Part shown: positions 25,224 to 34,718 of the stretch, piece by piece | How the letters are laid out: each line of letters starts with the position of its first letter | Position numbering within the stretch: the first letter of the stretch is position 1 | DNA from: an uncultured Ruminococcus sp. | GTDB lineage: Bacteria > Bacillota > Clostridia > Oscillospirales > Acutalibacteraceae | Assembly (NCBI GenBank): GCA_902777275.1 | Contig: CACYTI010000028.1 | Location: forward strand, 1-62,816 | Direction of reading: 5' to 3' | Length of the DNA: 62,816 nucleotides | Translations under genes and position numbers: made by a program | The notes under the pieces: generated by a model | Seen by the model: only the letters and a program-made list of their open reading frames with translations | The model's database searches: none | Told to the model about the DNA's origin: nothing

Positions 25224-26453
25224 ATGAAAAAAATTATTTCTGTTGTTTTGGCAGCCGCGATGTCGGCGACGCTGTTCACGGCTTGCGGAGCGGAACAGAC
25301 GCCGCTCAAGACTGAAAGCTCATCCGCTTCTCCCGACACTGCGCGGGCAAAGGATCACGGAGATTTTCACGTGCTGTATTTCAGAGACGGCTCAAAAAGC
25401 AAAAAGGCATCGGCGACATTTTTGAACAGCTTCACCGGAAAGAGCGAAGAGGTTGAAATGGTCAGGTGCGGAGAGGACGCGTCTGCTTACACCTTTTCGT
25501 GCGAGGGCAACGTCAGGGATTACAACGTCGTTTATTTTACTTATGACGGCAAAAAAACAAAAGCCGTCGCTTTCAACAGATGTGTCAGCGGCTGGCAGAA
25601 AACAAGCGACGGATTTACGCCGTATACGCAGGGCGCGGAGACGGATTATTTGCCGTCTTTTGAAAAAATAACGCTCGACTGCAACGGCTATGAAAAGGAT
25701 ATCTATGTATGGACGCCCGAGGATTACGACGCAGCTTCCGATGAAAAGTACGCAACGATCTATGTCCTCGACGGAGATGACGAGGTAAATACTCAAAACC
25801 CGGGCGCACGGCCCGACGGATGCCTGTATATTCCGGATCAGGTAAGGAGCATGGCGGCTGAAACGGGATACAAAGCGATAGTTGTGGGGGTCAGCACCTA
25901 CGGCGACATGAATGAATATATGCGCGACGACGAGCTGGTTCCCGACTTGGGAGAGTTAGCGGAGAAAGAATACAAAAGCAAGAAGAAGGGCGGAGATTTA
26001 GCGCGTTTTATGGCGGAAACGCTTGCCCCGTACATACGTCAGCACTACAACGTCTGTACCGACGCGCTCCACACATCCGTAACGGGAGCTTCCCTCGGCG
26101 GTCTGGAGACATTCTATATCACAATGGAATATCCCGAAATATTCGGTACGGCAGGCGTTCTGTCGCCGTCCTTCTGGACTTATGATGACGAGGCGTGGAA
26201 AAGCTATCTCGGCAAAAAGGATTTTAACGTCAATACTCCGTTTATATATTTGTATACGGGACCCGCAGGCGGCGACACGGATCCGTATGTTACCGAAATG
26301 TATAACCGTATGAAGGATATGGGCTATCCCGCGGACAAAATTGCGTTACATTACAACGAGGACGGCGCTCATTACCCCAACTCATGGTGCGTTTACTTTT
26401 CGGAATTCCTGTCAGCCATGGCGTTTCAGCGTGTTGAGCCCTTGCAAAATTAA
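25224..26453 (+). CDS. Secreted esterase lipoprotein (PF00756, Fes/esterase D-like)
   Basis: The 409-residue precursor has lipobox LFTAC (Cys21). The N-terminal domain (about 45-140) contains FTYDGKKTKAVAFNRC, resembling small starch/carbohydrate-associated folds. The C-terminal esterase domain has ATIYVLDGDDE, nucleophile GASLGG (S290), FIYLYTG, and a terminal GAHYPNSW that supplies the histidine. Related enzymes are feruloyl or acetyl esterases and enterochelin esterases. It is likely to act at the cell surface together with the tannase-like enzyme upstream. A decayed paralogue lies at 21505-22315. It ends before a strong hairpin. Confidence 0.85.
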   Translation: MKKIISVVLAAAMSATLFTACGAEQTPLKTESSSASPDTARAKDHGDFHVLYFRDGSKSKKASATFLNSFTGKSEEVEMVRCGEDASAYTFSCEGNVRDYNVVYFTYDGKKTKAVAFNRCVSGWQKTSDGFTPYTQGAETDYLPSFEKITLDCNGYEKDIYVWTPEDYDAASDEKYATIYVLDGDDEVNTQNPGARPDGCLYIPDQVRSMAAETGYKAIVVGVSTYGDMNEYMRDDELVPDLGELAEKEYKSKKKGGDLARFMAETLAPYIRQHYNVCTDALHTSVTGASLGGLETFYITMEYPEIFGTAGVLSPSFWTYDDEAWKSYLGKKDFNVNTPFIYLYTGPAGGDTDPYVTEMYNRMKDMGYPADKIALHYNEDGAHYPNSWCVYFSEFLSAMAFQRVEPLQN

Positions 26454-26466
26454 AGGACTATTTATA

Positions 26467-26499
26467 GGCAACACCGCACAAGCCGAGTGCGGTGTTGCC
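26467..26499. terminator. Convergent terminator carrying the MITE-type inverted repeat
   Basis: GGCAACACCGCA (26467-26478) pairs perfectly with TGCGGTGTTGCC (26488-26499) over a 9-nt loop. It serves genes ending at 26453 (+) and 26502 (-). The same 12-mer forms the ends of the MITE-like element at 60734-60895. Confidence 0.8.
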
Positions 26500-26501
26500 C
26501 T

Positions 26502-27164
26502 TTATACTAATACGATATCTCTGAGGTGGTGCGCTGTGTGCGCGGTTATCACTTTGCCGGATACTGTCACGTGCTCGCCGACCTTGTCTTTGTATTCGGA
26601 GCCAATCTGCACCGAGTCGATCGTGTAAAGCTTGGTGCCGTCGTAATTTTTTCCTTTGATGTAGCAGTTGAACGACCTGTCAAGAATAAGGATCGCCTGA
26701 GTATTCGATTGATTTGGCGTGGAGTTGTCCTCCTCTACCGCTACGGTCCCCGAAAGCTCTATAGTATCGCCCTCCGCTATCTGCACGGCTTCGTCCGTGT
26801 CAGCGTTCTCGAATTCCTCGATAATGCTCTCAGCTTGGTCGATGAAGCTCTCGGGCTTTTCGATGACAGTCTCGGGCTTATCGGCTGCTTCTTCGGCGTT
26901 TTCGCTGGCAGCCCCGTTCTTTTGGGTGACAGCCATGGTTTCCTTCTCCCGGTTCTCTGTGGAAGCGGAAGTTTTATTTTCTGACGCCGCTTTCGACGCG
27001 CTCTTTGAGGGCTTTTCGGCTGAGGAGCCGCTGACCGCTGCGGCGCTGTCTGTCGCGGAGCTTTGAGCGGAGCCGCTGCCCGAGGCTTTTTTGCTATCGC
27101 CGCAAGCTGTAAACAAAGCGGCTATAACTGCCGTTATCAGCAGGATACCGACTCTTTTTTTCAT
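26502..27164 (-). CDS. Lipoprotein with C-terminal OB-fold-like domain
   Basis: The 220-residue precursor begins at 27164 after GGGAGGTTG and has lipobox LFTACGDSK. A Ser/Ala/Lys/Glu-rich low-complexity linker runs to about residue 120. The C-terminal domain GDTIELSGTVAVEEDNS ... IGSEYKDKVGEHVTVSGKV looks like a tRNA_anti-like/OB-fold ligand domain of secreted proteins. No enzyme motif is seen. It is read alone, toward the convergent terminator at 26467. Function unknown; membrane-anchored binding protein is an inference. Confidence 0.65.
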   Translation of the reverse strand: MKKRVGILLITAVIAALFTACGDSKKASGSGSAQSSATDSAAAVSGSSAEKPSKSASKAASENKTSASTENREKETMAVTQKNGAASENAEEAADKPETVIEKPESFIDQAESIIEEFENADTDEAVQIAEGDTIELSGTVAVEEDNSTPNQSNTQAILILDRSFNCYIKGKNYDGTKLYTIDSVQIGSEYKDKVGEHVTVSGKVITAHTAHHLRDIVLV

Positions 27165-27242
27165 AAAAACAACCTCCCGGATGATGTGGTGTATACAGTA
27201 TAACACATCAAAAAGGAGGTTGTCTATATTTGGATCAAATAT

Positions 27243-28978
27243 TTAGTACCGCTCTATGTCGGACAGTATTTCATCTTTTGATTTGTAATCCGGCGCGTCG
27301 CTGCCGCTTGACTCGATCTCTGCCACCATCGCGTCATAGGTCGCCTGATCGACCTCTTTTTCGTCAACAGTGAAGTCATCGTTGGTTTGCCCGTAATTTC
27401 TTGCTTCATGCAATAATTCGATTTTACCGTTTTCCATAGTGTACTCATAGTGTATTATTCTGCCCATTGCCATATAAGTCCACCAATATTTTCCTCCTCT
27501 TTTATTATAGCGTAGGCTGTCTGTTCCGCCCGATCCGGCGGGCTCCGTTTTCACTTCGTTTCCGTCGATCCAGCACAGGTGCTTTCCCGCGGGATTTGTC
27601 CATCCGTTTATGATAAGCTCGGGAATACCGTCGTCGTCGATTTCGACAAGCGCGTAGGTCGATTGGAAAACCATGTCGCCTCCCTGCATACCCAATTTGT
27701 TTTCGTTTATGAAATCGGTGTAAAGCTTTTTCCAGTCGCTCTGCGGCGCGGTGGTTTCCTCTGTCGTTGACGGTACCGTTTCGGGAGGAGCTGTTGTCTC
27801 GGGAACAGTCGTTTCGGCGACAGTCGTTTGAGTCTGCGGCTGAGTTGTTTCGGTCTGAGAAGCCTGAGAGATTTGAGATGATGCGGTCGTCGCGTCGGTT
27901 TTTTCCTGCGGCGTTTTATCGTCGGGCTTCGGCTCGATCACATACTCCTTTTCGGTTTCGTCAATGTAAACAACGGTTTCCTCTTTGACGATTTCCTCCG
28001 TGCCTTCCTTTAGCTCGGCAAGCTCTTTGAGCGAGGAGTCCTGATCCGCGTCCGGTTCTACGGTCATAATGCTTACTGCGGCAATTTTTGCCGCCTCTTC
28101 GCTGTCGGTGGAGCCGACCTTTATGCTCTTGATTTTTTGGCTGTCCTTGTCAAGATCGAGCTCGATTTTATAGCCGTCGTCAATATAAGCGGCGTTCGCT
28201 TCGGTTATCTTCCACTTGTCCTCTTTCAGCTTGTTCTCGCCCATTATCCGGTTCATTTCGGCGGTGTACTGCGAACAGGTCATATCAAAGGTTTTGGCTT
28301 TTGCGTTGCTTTTGCCTAAAAACAGAATTAAAAACACTATGCCGAGCACGACTGCCACGCCTATCAGACTGAAAAGAACGATCAAAAGAGGTTTACGTGA
28401 GTTCTTTTTCGGAGGCTCCTGCTGAGGCGGCACTCTCTGCGGCTGCTGTTGAGGGAACATCTCCTGCGGCGGCTGCGGCTGAGGGAACACTTCCTGCGGA
28501 GATTGAGGAGTGAACTGGGGCTGTATGCGGGGCGTTCCCTGCGGCGCTTGATACGAAAACATGGGTTGCCGGGGTGAAACCACCTCAAACTCCTGAGATG
28601 CGTACTGAGTTTTTTGTTCCGGAATTTCCTCCTGAGGCAGAGAGACGGTCTGCTCCTGAGCCGGTGCTTCCTGCGGCTGAGAAACGGTCTGCTCCTGAGC
28701 CGGTGCTTCCTGCGGCTGAGAAACGGTCTGCTCCTGAGCCGGTGCTTCCTGCGGCTGAGAAACGGTCTGCTCCTGAGCTGCGGCTGAGAAACGGTCTGCT
28801 CCTGAGCCGGTACTTCCCGAGGCTGGGAAGCGGACTGCTCCGGGGGCGTCGGTGAAAACCGGTGCTGCCGCGGAGTTACAGCCGGAGATCGCTTTGGCGG
28901 GTCACATTTTGTTCCGCAGAAGGGGCAGAACTTTGTGCCGTCTTCGAGCTTTTTTCCGCATTTTTTGCAGTAATTCAT
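27243..28978 (-). pseudogene. Zinc-ribbon membrane protein, frameshifted in a 39-nt repeat
   Basis: The start MNYCKKCGKKLEDGTKFCPFCG (28978, after AAAGGAAG) is a zinc ribbon. A Pro/Gln-rich 13-residue repeat (QTVSQPQEAPAQE) follows. At about 28778 a repeat unit is 29 nt instead of 39, shifting the frame. The rest continues in another frame open from the repeat to 27243: PQQ-rich linker, one membrane helix (LLIVLFSLIGVAVVLGIVFL), a long Thr/Glu-rich extracellular linker and a C-terminal domain with DDDGIPELIINGW. Restoring 10 nt gives 1746 nt, exactly 582 codons. It is either a recent inactivation, a phase-off state or a sequence error. Confidence 0.8.
28646..28830. repeat. 39-nt coding tandem repeat with one 29-nt unit
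   Basis: Units begin CGGTCTGCTCCTGAGC at 28646, 28685, 28724, 28763 and 28792. The first three are full identical-length units, the fourth is 10 nt short, and the fifth is degenerate. Confidence 0.9.
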
Positions 28979-29188
28979 TGATTTCTTCCTTTCAAATGGG
29001 GTATATACATCACCAGTATAACGCGATTCGACAAAAATGTCTATGCTTATCAATAATTTTTATTGAAAACTTGTAGACAACGGGATAACGTAAGCAGCAA
29101 CAAACAGCAATATACCGTGCAATCCTTGGCAATAGTTGCGCTTTTGCTTCAAAATTAAGCTTTCATGGAAAAATTAACGGCTCGGCAG

Positions 29189-29217
29189 TTGAATTTGCGA
29201 ATATATTATGGTATACT
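29189..29217 (+). promoter_or_regulatory. Promoter of the asparagine synthetase gene
   Basis: TTGAAT (29189-29194), 17-nt spacer, TATACT (29212-29217), followed by GAAAGGAG and the start at 29257. Confidence 0.7.
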
Positions 29218-29256
29218 ATAATAGATTAGAAATATCCTTTGAAAGGAGTTTATTAT

Positions 29257-32200
29257 ATGTGTGGTATTTGTGGCTTTACCGGAAAGCCTGAAAACCGTGA
29301 AGATGTTATTCGCCGCATGACTGATGTCATAACCCATCGCGGTCCCGATTCCGAGGGCTTTTACAGCGATGACTTTATTTCAATGGGATTTCGCCGTTTG
29401 TCTATTATAGACCTTCAGGCGGGTCATCAGCCCATTTATAATGAAGACAAAACGCTCGTGCTCACCTTTAACGGAGAGATTTACAACTATAAGGCGCTCA
29501 AAAAGGAGCTTGTCGAAAAGGGTCACACTTTTGTCACCGAATCTGACAGCGAGGTGCTTGTCCACGGCTTTGAGGAATGGCATGAGGATCTGCTGCCGCG
29601 TCTGCGCGGAATGTTCGGCTTTGCCATTTACAACACAAAGGATAAATCCATTTTCATAGCCCGCGACTTCTTCGGAATAAAGCCGATGCACTATGCTATG
29701 GTCGGAGACGATTTCGTTTACGCCAGCGAGATCAAGAGCATTCTGGAGCACCCGAATTATGAAAAGCGCTTTAACAAGCGCGCGCTCGACACCTATCTTT
29801 CGTTCCAGTATGCGGTGCCGCCGGAAACATTTTTCGTGGATATATTGTGCCTGCTGCCCGGTCATTATCTTTGGTACAAGGACGGTGTCGTTGAAACGAC
29901 CCGCTACTTTGAGCCGCGTTTCAGACCAAAGCAAAGCATGACCGAGGACGAAGCGGTCAACAAAATTGAAAAGGTGTTTGAAAACTCGGTAAACGCTCAC
30001 AAAATCGCGGACGTAGAGGTCGGCTGCTTCCTGTCGTCGGGCGTCGATTCAAGCTATGTTTCCACATATTTTGCCGATCAGAAAACCTTTACCGTCGGCT
30101 TTGACTTCGGCGAAAAATACAACGAGATAAGCTGGGCTGAAAACCTGAGCAAGCTTATCGGAGTTGAGCACCACACCCACCTTATTTCGAGCGAGGAATT
30201 CTGGGACGCCGTGCCCACGGTTCAGTACTACATGGATCAGCCGCTTGCCGACCCGTCGTGCGTTGCGCTGTATTTTGTGTCAAGACTCGCCTCAAACTAT
30301 GTTAAGGTAGTGCTCTCGGGCGAGGGCGCCGATGAGCTTTTCGGCGGCTACACCTGCTACAACGACCCCAGAGTTTTCAAGCTCTATCAAAAGATCGTCC
30401 CTCATTTTCTCAGAAAGGGTCTGCGCGCAATTGCGCAGAAGCTCCCCGATATAAAGGGAAGGGATTTTGTTATCCGCGCCTGCGACAAGCTTGAAGAACG
30501 CTACATCGGCAACGCGTATATGTACGACCTGAAACAGAAGCAGAAGCTTTTAAAGGAGCCCTCGATCGCAACGGCTCCGAACCGCATAACCCGCAGACAT
30601 TACTACCGCTGCCGCCGCTATGACGACGTTACCAAAATGCAGTATCTCGACATAAATATGTGGATGACGGGCGATATCCTGCTTAAAGCCGACCGCATGA
30701 GCATGGCTAACTCGCTTGAGCTGCGCGTGCCTTTCCTCGACAAAGAGGTGTTCAAGGTCGCGGCAACTCTGCCGACCTCGCTCAGGGTCAACAAAGAAAA
30801 CACTAAGTATGCCATGCGCAAGGCGGCTGCGCGCCATATGCCCGAAACCACCGCCGAAAAAGAGAAGCTCGGCTTCCCTGTGCCGACTCGCGTATGGTTG
30901 AAGGATGAAAAATATTACAATATAGTCAAAGAAAAATTCAAAAGCGAAACTGCCGAAAAGTTCTTCAACACCGACGCGCTTGTCCGTTGGCTTGACCAGC
31001 ATTTCAAGGGCAAGGAGGACAACAGCCGCCGCGTCTGGACGATTTATGTTTTCCTTGTATGGTACGATATTTACTTCAACGAGAAGAATCCGCACCCCGA
31101 AAAGCCCGAGAACCATCTTGACGAGCTCAAAGCCGCTGCCAAGGCAAAGCGCGGTAGGAAGATAAATGCATCCGAAGACATCATTAAGGCGGCAGCGGAG
31201 TCCGTCGGCAATAAGGAAGTACTGATAGCCGACGACGAAGAGAAGGTGTCCGAAGCTCCTGAAAAATCCGAAAAACCCGGAGTCGAGAGTTCAGAACCCG
31301 AAGTGACAGAGAAACCGGAAGACGCGGTTAAGGAGCCCGAAAAAGCCGAGAAGCCCGAAAGCGAGGCTGAGGGATCCGAAAAAGCCGAGAAGTCCGAAGG
31401 CGAGGCTGAGGAAGCCAAGGAAGCTGAACAATCCGAAGACGCGGCAGAGGAATTCGAAAAAGCCGAGAAGCCCGAAGACGCGGCTGAGAAACCCAAGGAA
31501 GCTGAAAAATCCGAAGACGAAGATAAGGAACCCAAGGAAGCCGAAAAATCCGAAGGCGAGGCTGAGGAAGCCAAGGAAGCCGAAAAATCCGAAGACGCGG
31601 CTGAGGAAGCCAAGGAAGCCGAGAAGCCCGAGGACGCGGCTGAGGAACCCGAGGAATCCGAAAAATCCGAGGGCGCGGCTGAGGAACCCGAGGAAGCCGC
31701 ACAACCCGGAGACAAGGCTCCCGATCCCGTGGAAGAAATGCAGCCCTTGTATGTGATCCAGCAACCCGCAGAAGCAGAAAAAAGCGCTCCCGAAGCCCGT
31801 AAAGAAAGCGCCCGTAAAGACAACAAGCTGCATGGTGTGCTTAAATCCAACGTTCCTGCAATTGAGGACGAGCCTGTAAATCCGGAAGATTTCGATGATC
31901 TCGTCAACCTTTTCCGGTCGGATTCACTTGACGACGATTTCTTCTACGATGAAGAGGGTTACGAGGATGATATCGAAGACTATGATACCTCGGAGTTATA
32001 TGACGTTCCCGAGGTTGAAGAGCTTGCGGATGTATATGATGTTACCGAAATCGAAGAGCATGATGACATATTCGACTCTCCCGTAATCGAAGAGCACGGT
32101 GATATATTCGACTCTCCCGTAATCGAAGAGCCTGATGATATATATGACGTTCCCGAGGTCGAAGAGCCTGATGATATATATGACGTTCCCGAAATCGAAG

Positions 32201-32637
32201 CGCCTGTGAAAAAAGCGGCGGCTCCCAAGGCTAAGGAGCGCGACGACATAATGGGAATGTCCGACGTCGAAGCGTTTTTCGGTGATGACGACGACGAAGC
32301 GATAAGCCTTGACGGAATAAATTCTGTCGGGACAGAAGCCGCGGCTCCCGAAGAAGAGCCTGTAGACGACGGCAGCGAGCCGGCTCTTATCGAAAACGGC
32401 GACGATGTGGTCGAAGAAGAGTCTCCCGAGGAATACATCAATATTTCAAATCCGGACGACAAAAATGTTTATGCCGCGCCTCGGAAGCCTGCCACGCATC
32501 AGGAAAAAATGCAAATGGCACTTGACAGCATTGAGCGCCGCGCCAAGTATCTGGACGAGCCGAACGTTATCAGCGACGAAGCGGTAAGCGACATCGTAAG
32601 CCAAATCAGTTTTTATGACGAGGAAGAAGACAAGTAA
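29257..32637 (+). CDS. asnB: Asparagine synthetase (AsnB type) with long acidic repeat tail
   Basis: The first 620 or so residues are a complete glutamine-hydrolysing asparagine synthetase. MCGICGF carries nucleophile Cys2, RRLSIIDLQAG and FNGEIYNY belong to the glutaminase domain, and FLSSGVDSS (about 258-266) is the ATP pyrophosphate loop. The enzyme makes Asn from Asp, ATP and Gln. The remaining roughly 495 residues are unusual: 13-residue E/K/A/S repeats such as AKEAEKSEDAAEE (about 700-825), then 12-residue acidic repeats such as IEEHDDIFDSPV (about 930-985), and a final short helical segment. Family members normally end near residue 530-630. There is no stop between enzyme and tail. GAAAGGAG supports the ATG at 29257. 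Confidence 0.9.
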   Translation: MCGICGFTGKPENREDVIRRMTDVITHRGPDSEGFYSDDFISMGFRRLSIIDLQAGHQPIYNEDKTLVLTFNGEIYNYKALKKELVEKGHTFVTESDSEVLVHGFEEWHEDLLPRLRGMFGFAIYNTKDKSIFIARDFFGIKPMHYAMVGDDFVYASEIKSILEHPNYEKRFNKRALDTYLSFQYAVPPETFFVDILCLLPGHYLWYKDGVVETTRYFEPRFRPKQSMTEDEAVNKIEKVFENSVNAHKIADVEVGCFLSSGVDSSYVSTYFADQKTFTVGFDFGEKYNEISWAENLSKLIGVEHHTHLISSEEFWDAVPTVQYYMDQPLADPSCVALYFVSRLASNYVKVVLSGEGADELFGGYTCYNDPRVFKLYQKIVPHFLRKGLRAIAQKLPDIKGRDFVIRACDKLEERYIGNAYMYDLKQKQKLLKEPSIATAPNRITRRHYYRCRRYDDVTKMQYLDINMWMTGDILLKADRMSMANSLELRVPFLDKEVFKVAATLPTSLRVNKENTKYAMRKAAARHMPETTAEKEKLGFPVPTRVWLKDEKYYNIVKEKFKSETAEKFFNTDALVRWLDQHFKGKEDNSRRVWTIYVFLVWYDIYFNEKNPHPEKPENHLDELKAAAKAKRGRKINASEDIIKAAAESVGNKEVLIADDEEKVSEAPEKSEKPGVESSEPEVTEKPEDAVKEPEKAEKPESEAEGSEKAEKSEGEAEEAKEAEQSEDAAEEFEKAEKPEDAAEKPKEAEKSEDEDKEPKEAEKSEGEAEEAKEAEKSEDAAEEAKEAEKPEDAAEEPEESEKSEGAAEEPEEAAQPGDKAPDPVEEMQPLYVIQQPAEAEKSAPEARKESARKDNKLHGVLKSNVPAIEDEPVNPEDFDDLVNLFRSDSLDDDFFYDEEGYEDDIEDYDTSELYDVPEVEELADVYDVTEIEEHDDIFDSPVIEEHGDIFDSPVIEEPDDIYDVPEVEEPDDIYDVPEIEAPVKKAAAPKAKERDDIMGMSDVEAFFGDDDDEAISLDGINSVGTEAAAPEEEPVDDGSEPALIENGDDVVEEESPEEYINISNPDDKNVYAAPRKPATHQEKMQMALDSIERRAKYLDEPNVISDEAVSDIVSQISFYDEEEDK

Positions 32638-32812
32638 ACCAAACGTTTATCCGCCGTTTTCGGATGACAGGATACGGGCAAAATAATATCAACAAAATAA
32701 TAACAAAACTATGCTCACGGCTGTGCAGCGCCGCCACGCAATAAAAGCGATGCGACCCGCACAGCCTCGTCAGCGCTATGCGGCGCGCCGCAAAACCCTT
32801 TCGGAGGTAAAT

Positions 32813-33358
32813 ATGTTATTGACAGAAAAAACACTTTCAAGCAAGGATATATTCAACGGCAGGATTTTACACGTTATCCACGACGAGGTGGAGCTTGAGG
32901 ACGGCACTACCTCGCTGCGGGAAGTCGTAAGGCACCCGGGCGGCGTGTGCGTTGCGGCTATCGACGAGAACGGCTGCCTGCTGTTTGTGCGCCAGTTCCG
33001 TTATCCGTACGGCGAGGTCGTGCTTGAGCTGCCTGCGGGCAAGCTTGAAAAAGGAAGCACTCCGCTCGAAAACGGAAAGCGTGAGCTGCTTGAGGAAACG
33101 GGAGCCGTCGGGTATTCGTACATCTCGCTCGGACAGGTATATCCATCTCCGGGCTACACCGATGAAATAATCCACCTTTACGCCTGCCGCGTGCGCTCGG
33201 TCGGTGAGGCGCGCCCCGACGAGGGCGAGTTCCTCAACGTGGAGCGCATACCGATTATAAAAGCGGCGGAAATGGTGCTTAACAACCGCGTTTTTGACGC
33301 AAAAACTCAAATTGCGGTGCTCAAAGCCGCCGCCCTGCTGCAAAGCGGGAAGATTTAA
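32813..33358 (+). CDS. Nudix hydrolase, ADP-ribose pyrophosphatase type
   Basis: The 181-residue protein has the ADP-ribose pyrophosphatase layout: HPGGVCVAAI, FVRQFRYPYGEVVLELPAGK, Nudix box G-x5-S-x7-REL-x-EETG and GYTDEIIHLY. The usual first Glu of the Nudix box is Ser here, while the REx2EE core that binds metal is intact. It should hydrolyse ADP-ribose or similar nucleotide sugars in the cytoplasm. CGGAGG at 32802-32807 decides ATG 32813 over the longer frame from 32711. Confidence 0.9.
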   Translation: MLLTEKTLSSKDIFNGRILHVIHDEVELEDGTTSLREVVRHPGGVCVAAIDENGCLLFVRQFRYPYGEVVLELPAGKLEKGSTPLENGKRELLEETGAVGYSYISLGQVYPSPGYTDEIIHLYACRVRSVGEARPDEGEFLNVERIPIIKAAEMVLNNRVFDAKTQIAVLKAAALLQSGKI

Positions 33359-33392
33359 GTTTAACGGACAAACCTCGGGGAAGTGTACGTCG

Positions 33393-33440
33393 TGTATGTT
33401 AGTGTATGTTTATGAGCTTACACATACACTAACATACACC
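33393..33440. repeat. Perfect 18-bp inverted repeat
   Basis: GTGTATGTTAGTGTATGT at 33393-33410 and its exact complement at 33423-33440 around 12 nt. Each arm contains a 10-bp internal repeat. It lacks a T-run, so it is not an ordinary terminator. Confidence 0.8.
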
Positions 33441-33596
33441 CGGTCGGTAGCTTGAAGCTGCACCCAGTCCGCGGTCGGCTGAGCCGACGGGCAGTCCGCG
33501 CTTCCTGCCGTTGCATTTTTGCAGATGTTTTGCGCCCGTGTTTTATGTTTGGCATTAAAGGTGAAATTCATAGTAAACATCACCTTGACATCGTAG

Positions 33597-33640
33597 GGGC
33601 GACCATTGTGTCGCCCGTGCACCGACGTGTGCACCGACGT
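33597..33640. repeat. REP-like hairpin plus 12-bp tandem repeat
   Basis: GGGCGAC / GTCGCCC stem (33597-33616) followed by two copies of GTGCACCGACGT (33617-33640). With the palindrome above and the heptamers below, this is all I see in 33359-33759. No FMN riboswitch is evident. Confidence 0.6.
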
Positions 33641-33720
33641 TTGTTTCCCGTCCGGTTTTTGATAGAAACACAAACGTTTTGTTCAGCGCCCACGAACACG
33701 AGGTCAAGTTCACAGTCAAC

Positions 33721-33736
33721 TCTACTCTCCACTCTC
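33721..33736. repeat. Single-arm heptamer run upstream of ribF
   Basis: TCTACTC and TCCACTC in tandem plus a partial unit. It is the same family as 41921-41941 upstream of thiI. Confidence 0.6.
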
Positions 33737-33759
33737 AAAATAAAAAGGAATGCTTTATT

Positions 33760-34689
33760 ATGCGGACTTTTTTGACAATATCACACGAAAAGCAGCCTTC
33801 CGCCGTGGCGTTGGGCTTTTTTGACGGAGTTCATATGGGACACCGAAGGGTTCTTGGGGGCGCGGCAGCGCAGCGCTCCAACGGGCTGACTCCCGTTTGC
33901 CTCACCTTTTCCCAAAGCCCGAAGAGCATTATTTCGGGCAGGGACTCCGCTTTTTTAATGACTCGCGCCGACAAGCTTAAGGCGCTTGAAGCGATCGGCA
34001 TAGAGCACGTTTACTTTGCCGATTTCCGCTCGGTCATGCACCTGAGCGCGCGCGACTTTTTCACTCAAATACTCACGGGCACGCTTAACGCAAAAGCATT
34101 GTTCTGCGGCTTTAACTACCGCTTCGGCTGGAAAGCCGAGGGCGATATCAAGCTGCTCCAAAGGCTCTGTGTCGAGCACGGAGTCAGGCTCGTTGTGGCT
34201 CCTCCCCAAACGGACAACGGCGAGGTGGTTTGCTCCACTCTTATCAAACGCCTCATCTCGGAGGGGAACATCGAACGCGCCAACAGGCTTCTCTGCGGAC
34301 GCTTCGGCATACGCGAGATAATCCGCAGCGGCAGGCGGCTCGGACGCAGCATGGGAACGCCCACGCTCAACCAGCAGCTCACAAAGGGCTTGACTCAGCC
34401 GAAGCTCGGCGTTTACGCGAGCATTGTAACTCTTGAAAGCGGCAAGACCTTCTGCGGCGTTACAAACATCGGAATAAGACCGACAGTGGGCGGAGGTGAT
34501 CCGCTTTGGGAGACATGGATGCCCGAATACAGCGGCGGCGAGATCTACGGACAGACCGCCGACGTGCGCCTGATAGCCTTCATCCGCGACGAGCGCAAAT
34601 TTGACAGCCTCGAAGCGCTGAAAGCCGAAATCGTCAGAAACGGCGCTCAGGCTCTTGAAATATATAGCTCCAAAATAAACAGCTTATAA
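33760..34689 (+). CDS. ribF: Bifunctional riboflavin kinase/FAD synthetase
   Basis: The 309-residue protein has the N-terminal FAD synthetase nucleotidyltransferase domain (ALGFFDGVHMGHRRVL with the GxH motif; CGFNYRFG). The C-terminal riboflavin kinase domain follows (GRRLGRSMGTPTLN, GVTNIGIRPTVGG). It converts riboflavin to FMN and then FAD in the cytoplasm. ATG 33760 follows AAAAAGGA at 33743-33748. It lies 29 nt before htpG and may be read with it. Length is normal. Confidence 0.93.
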   Translation: MRTFLTISHEKQPSAVALGFFDGVHMGHRRVLGGAAAQRSNGLTPVCLTFSQSPKSIISGRDSAFLMTRADKLKALEAIGIEHVYFADFRSVMHLSARDFFTQILTGTLNAKALFCGFNYRFGWKAEGDIKLLQRLCVEHGVRLVVAPPQTDNGEVVCSTLIKRLISEGNIERANRLLCGRFGIREIIRSGRRLGRSMGTPTLNQQLTKGLTQPKLGVYASIVTLESGKTFCGVTNIGIRPTVGGGDPLWETWMPEYSGGEIYGQTADVRLIAFIRDERKFDSLEALKAEIVRNGAQALEIYSSKINSL

Positions 34690-34718
34690 AATATTTACAT
34701 AAAAAGGAAGTAATCAAC

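Noticed and set aside
28646-28830. Regular 39-nt repeats considered as a CRISPR array
   Set aside because: There are no unique spacers; units are contiguous and encode a 13-residue protein repeat. No cas genes are present.
31071-31907. Long reverse frames opposite the asparagine synthetase tail, with Ser/Ala/Phe-rich repeats
   Set aside because: They are produced by the GAA/GCC-rich repeats of the forward gene read backwards.
33359-33759. FMN riboswitch upstream of ribF
   Set aside because: None of the conserved FMN-aptamer segments could be recognised; only repeats and hairpins are seen.
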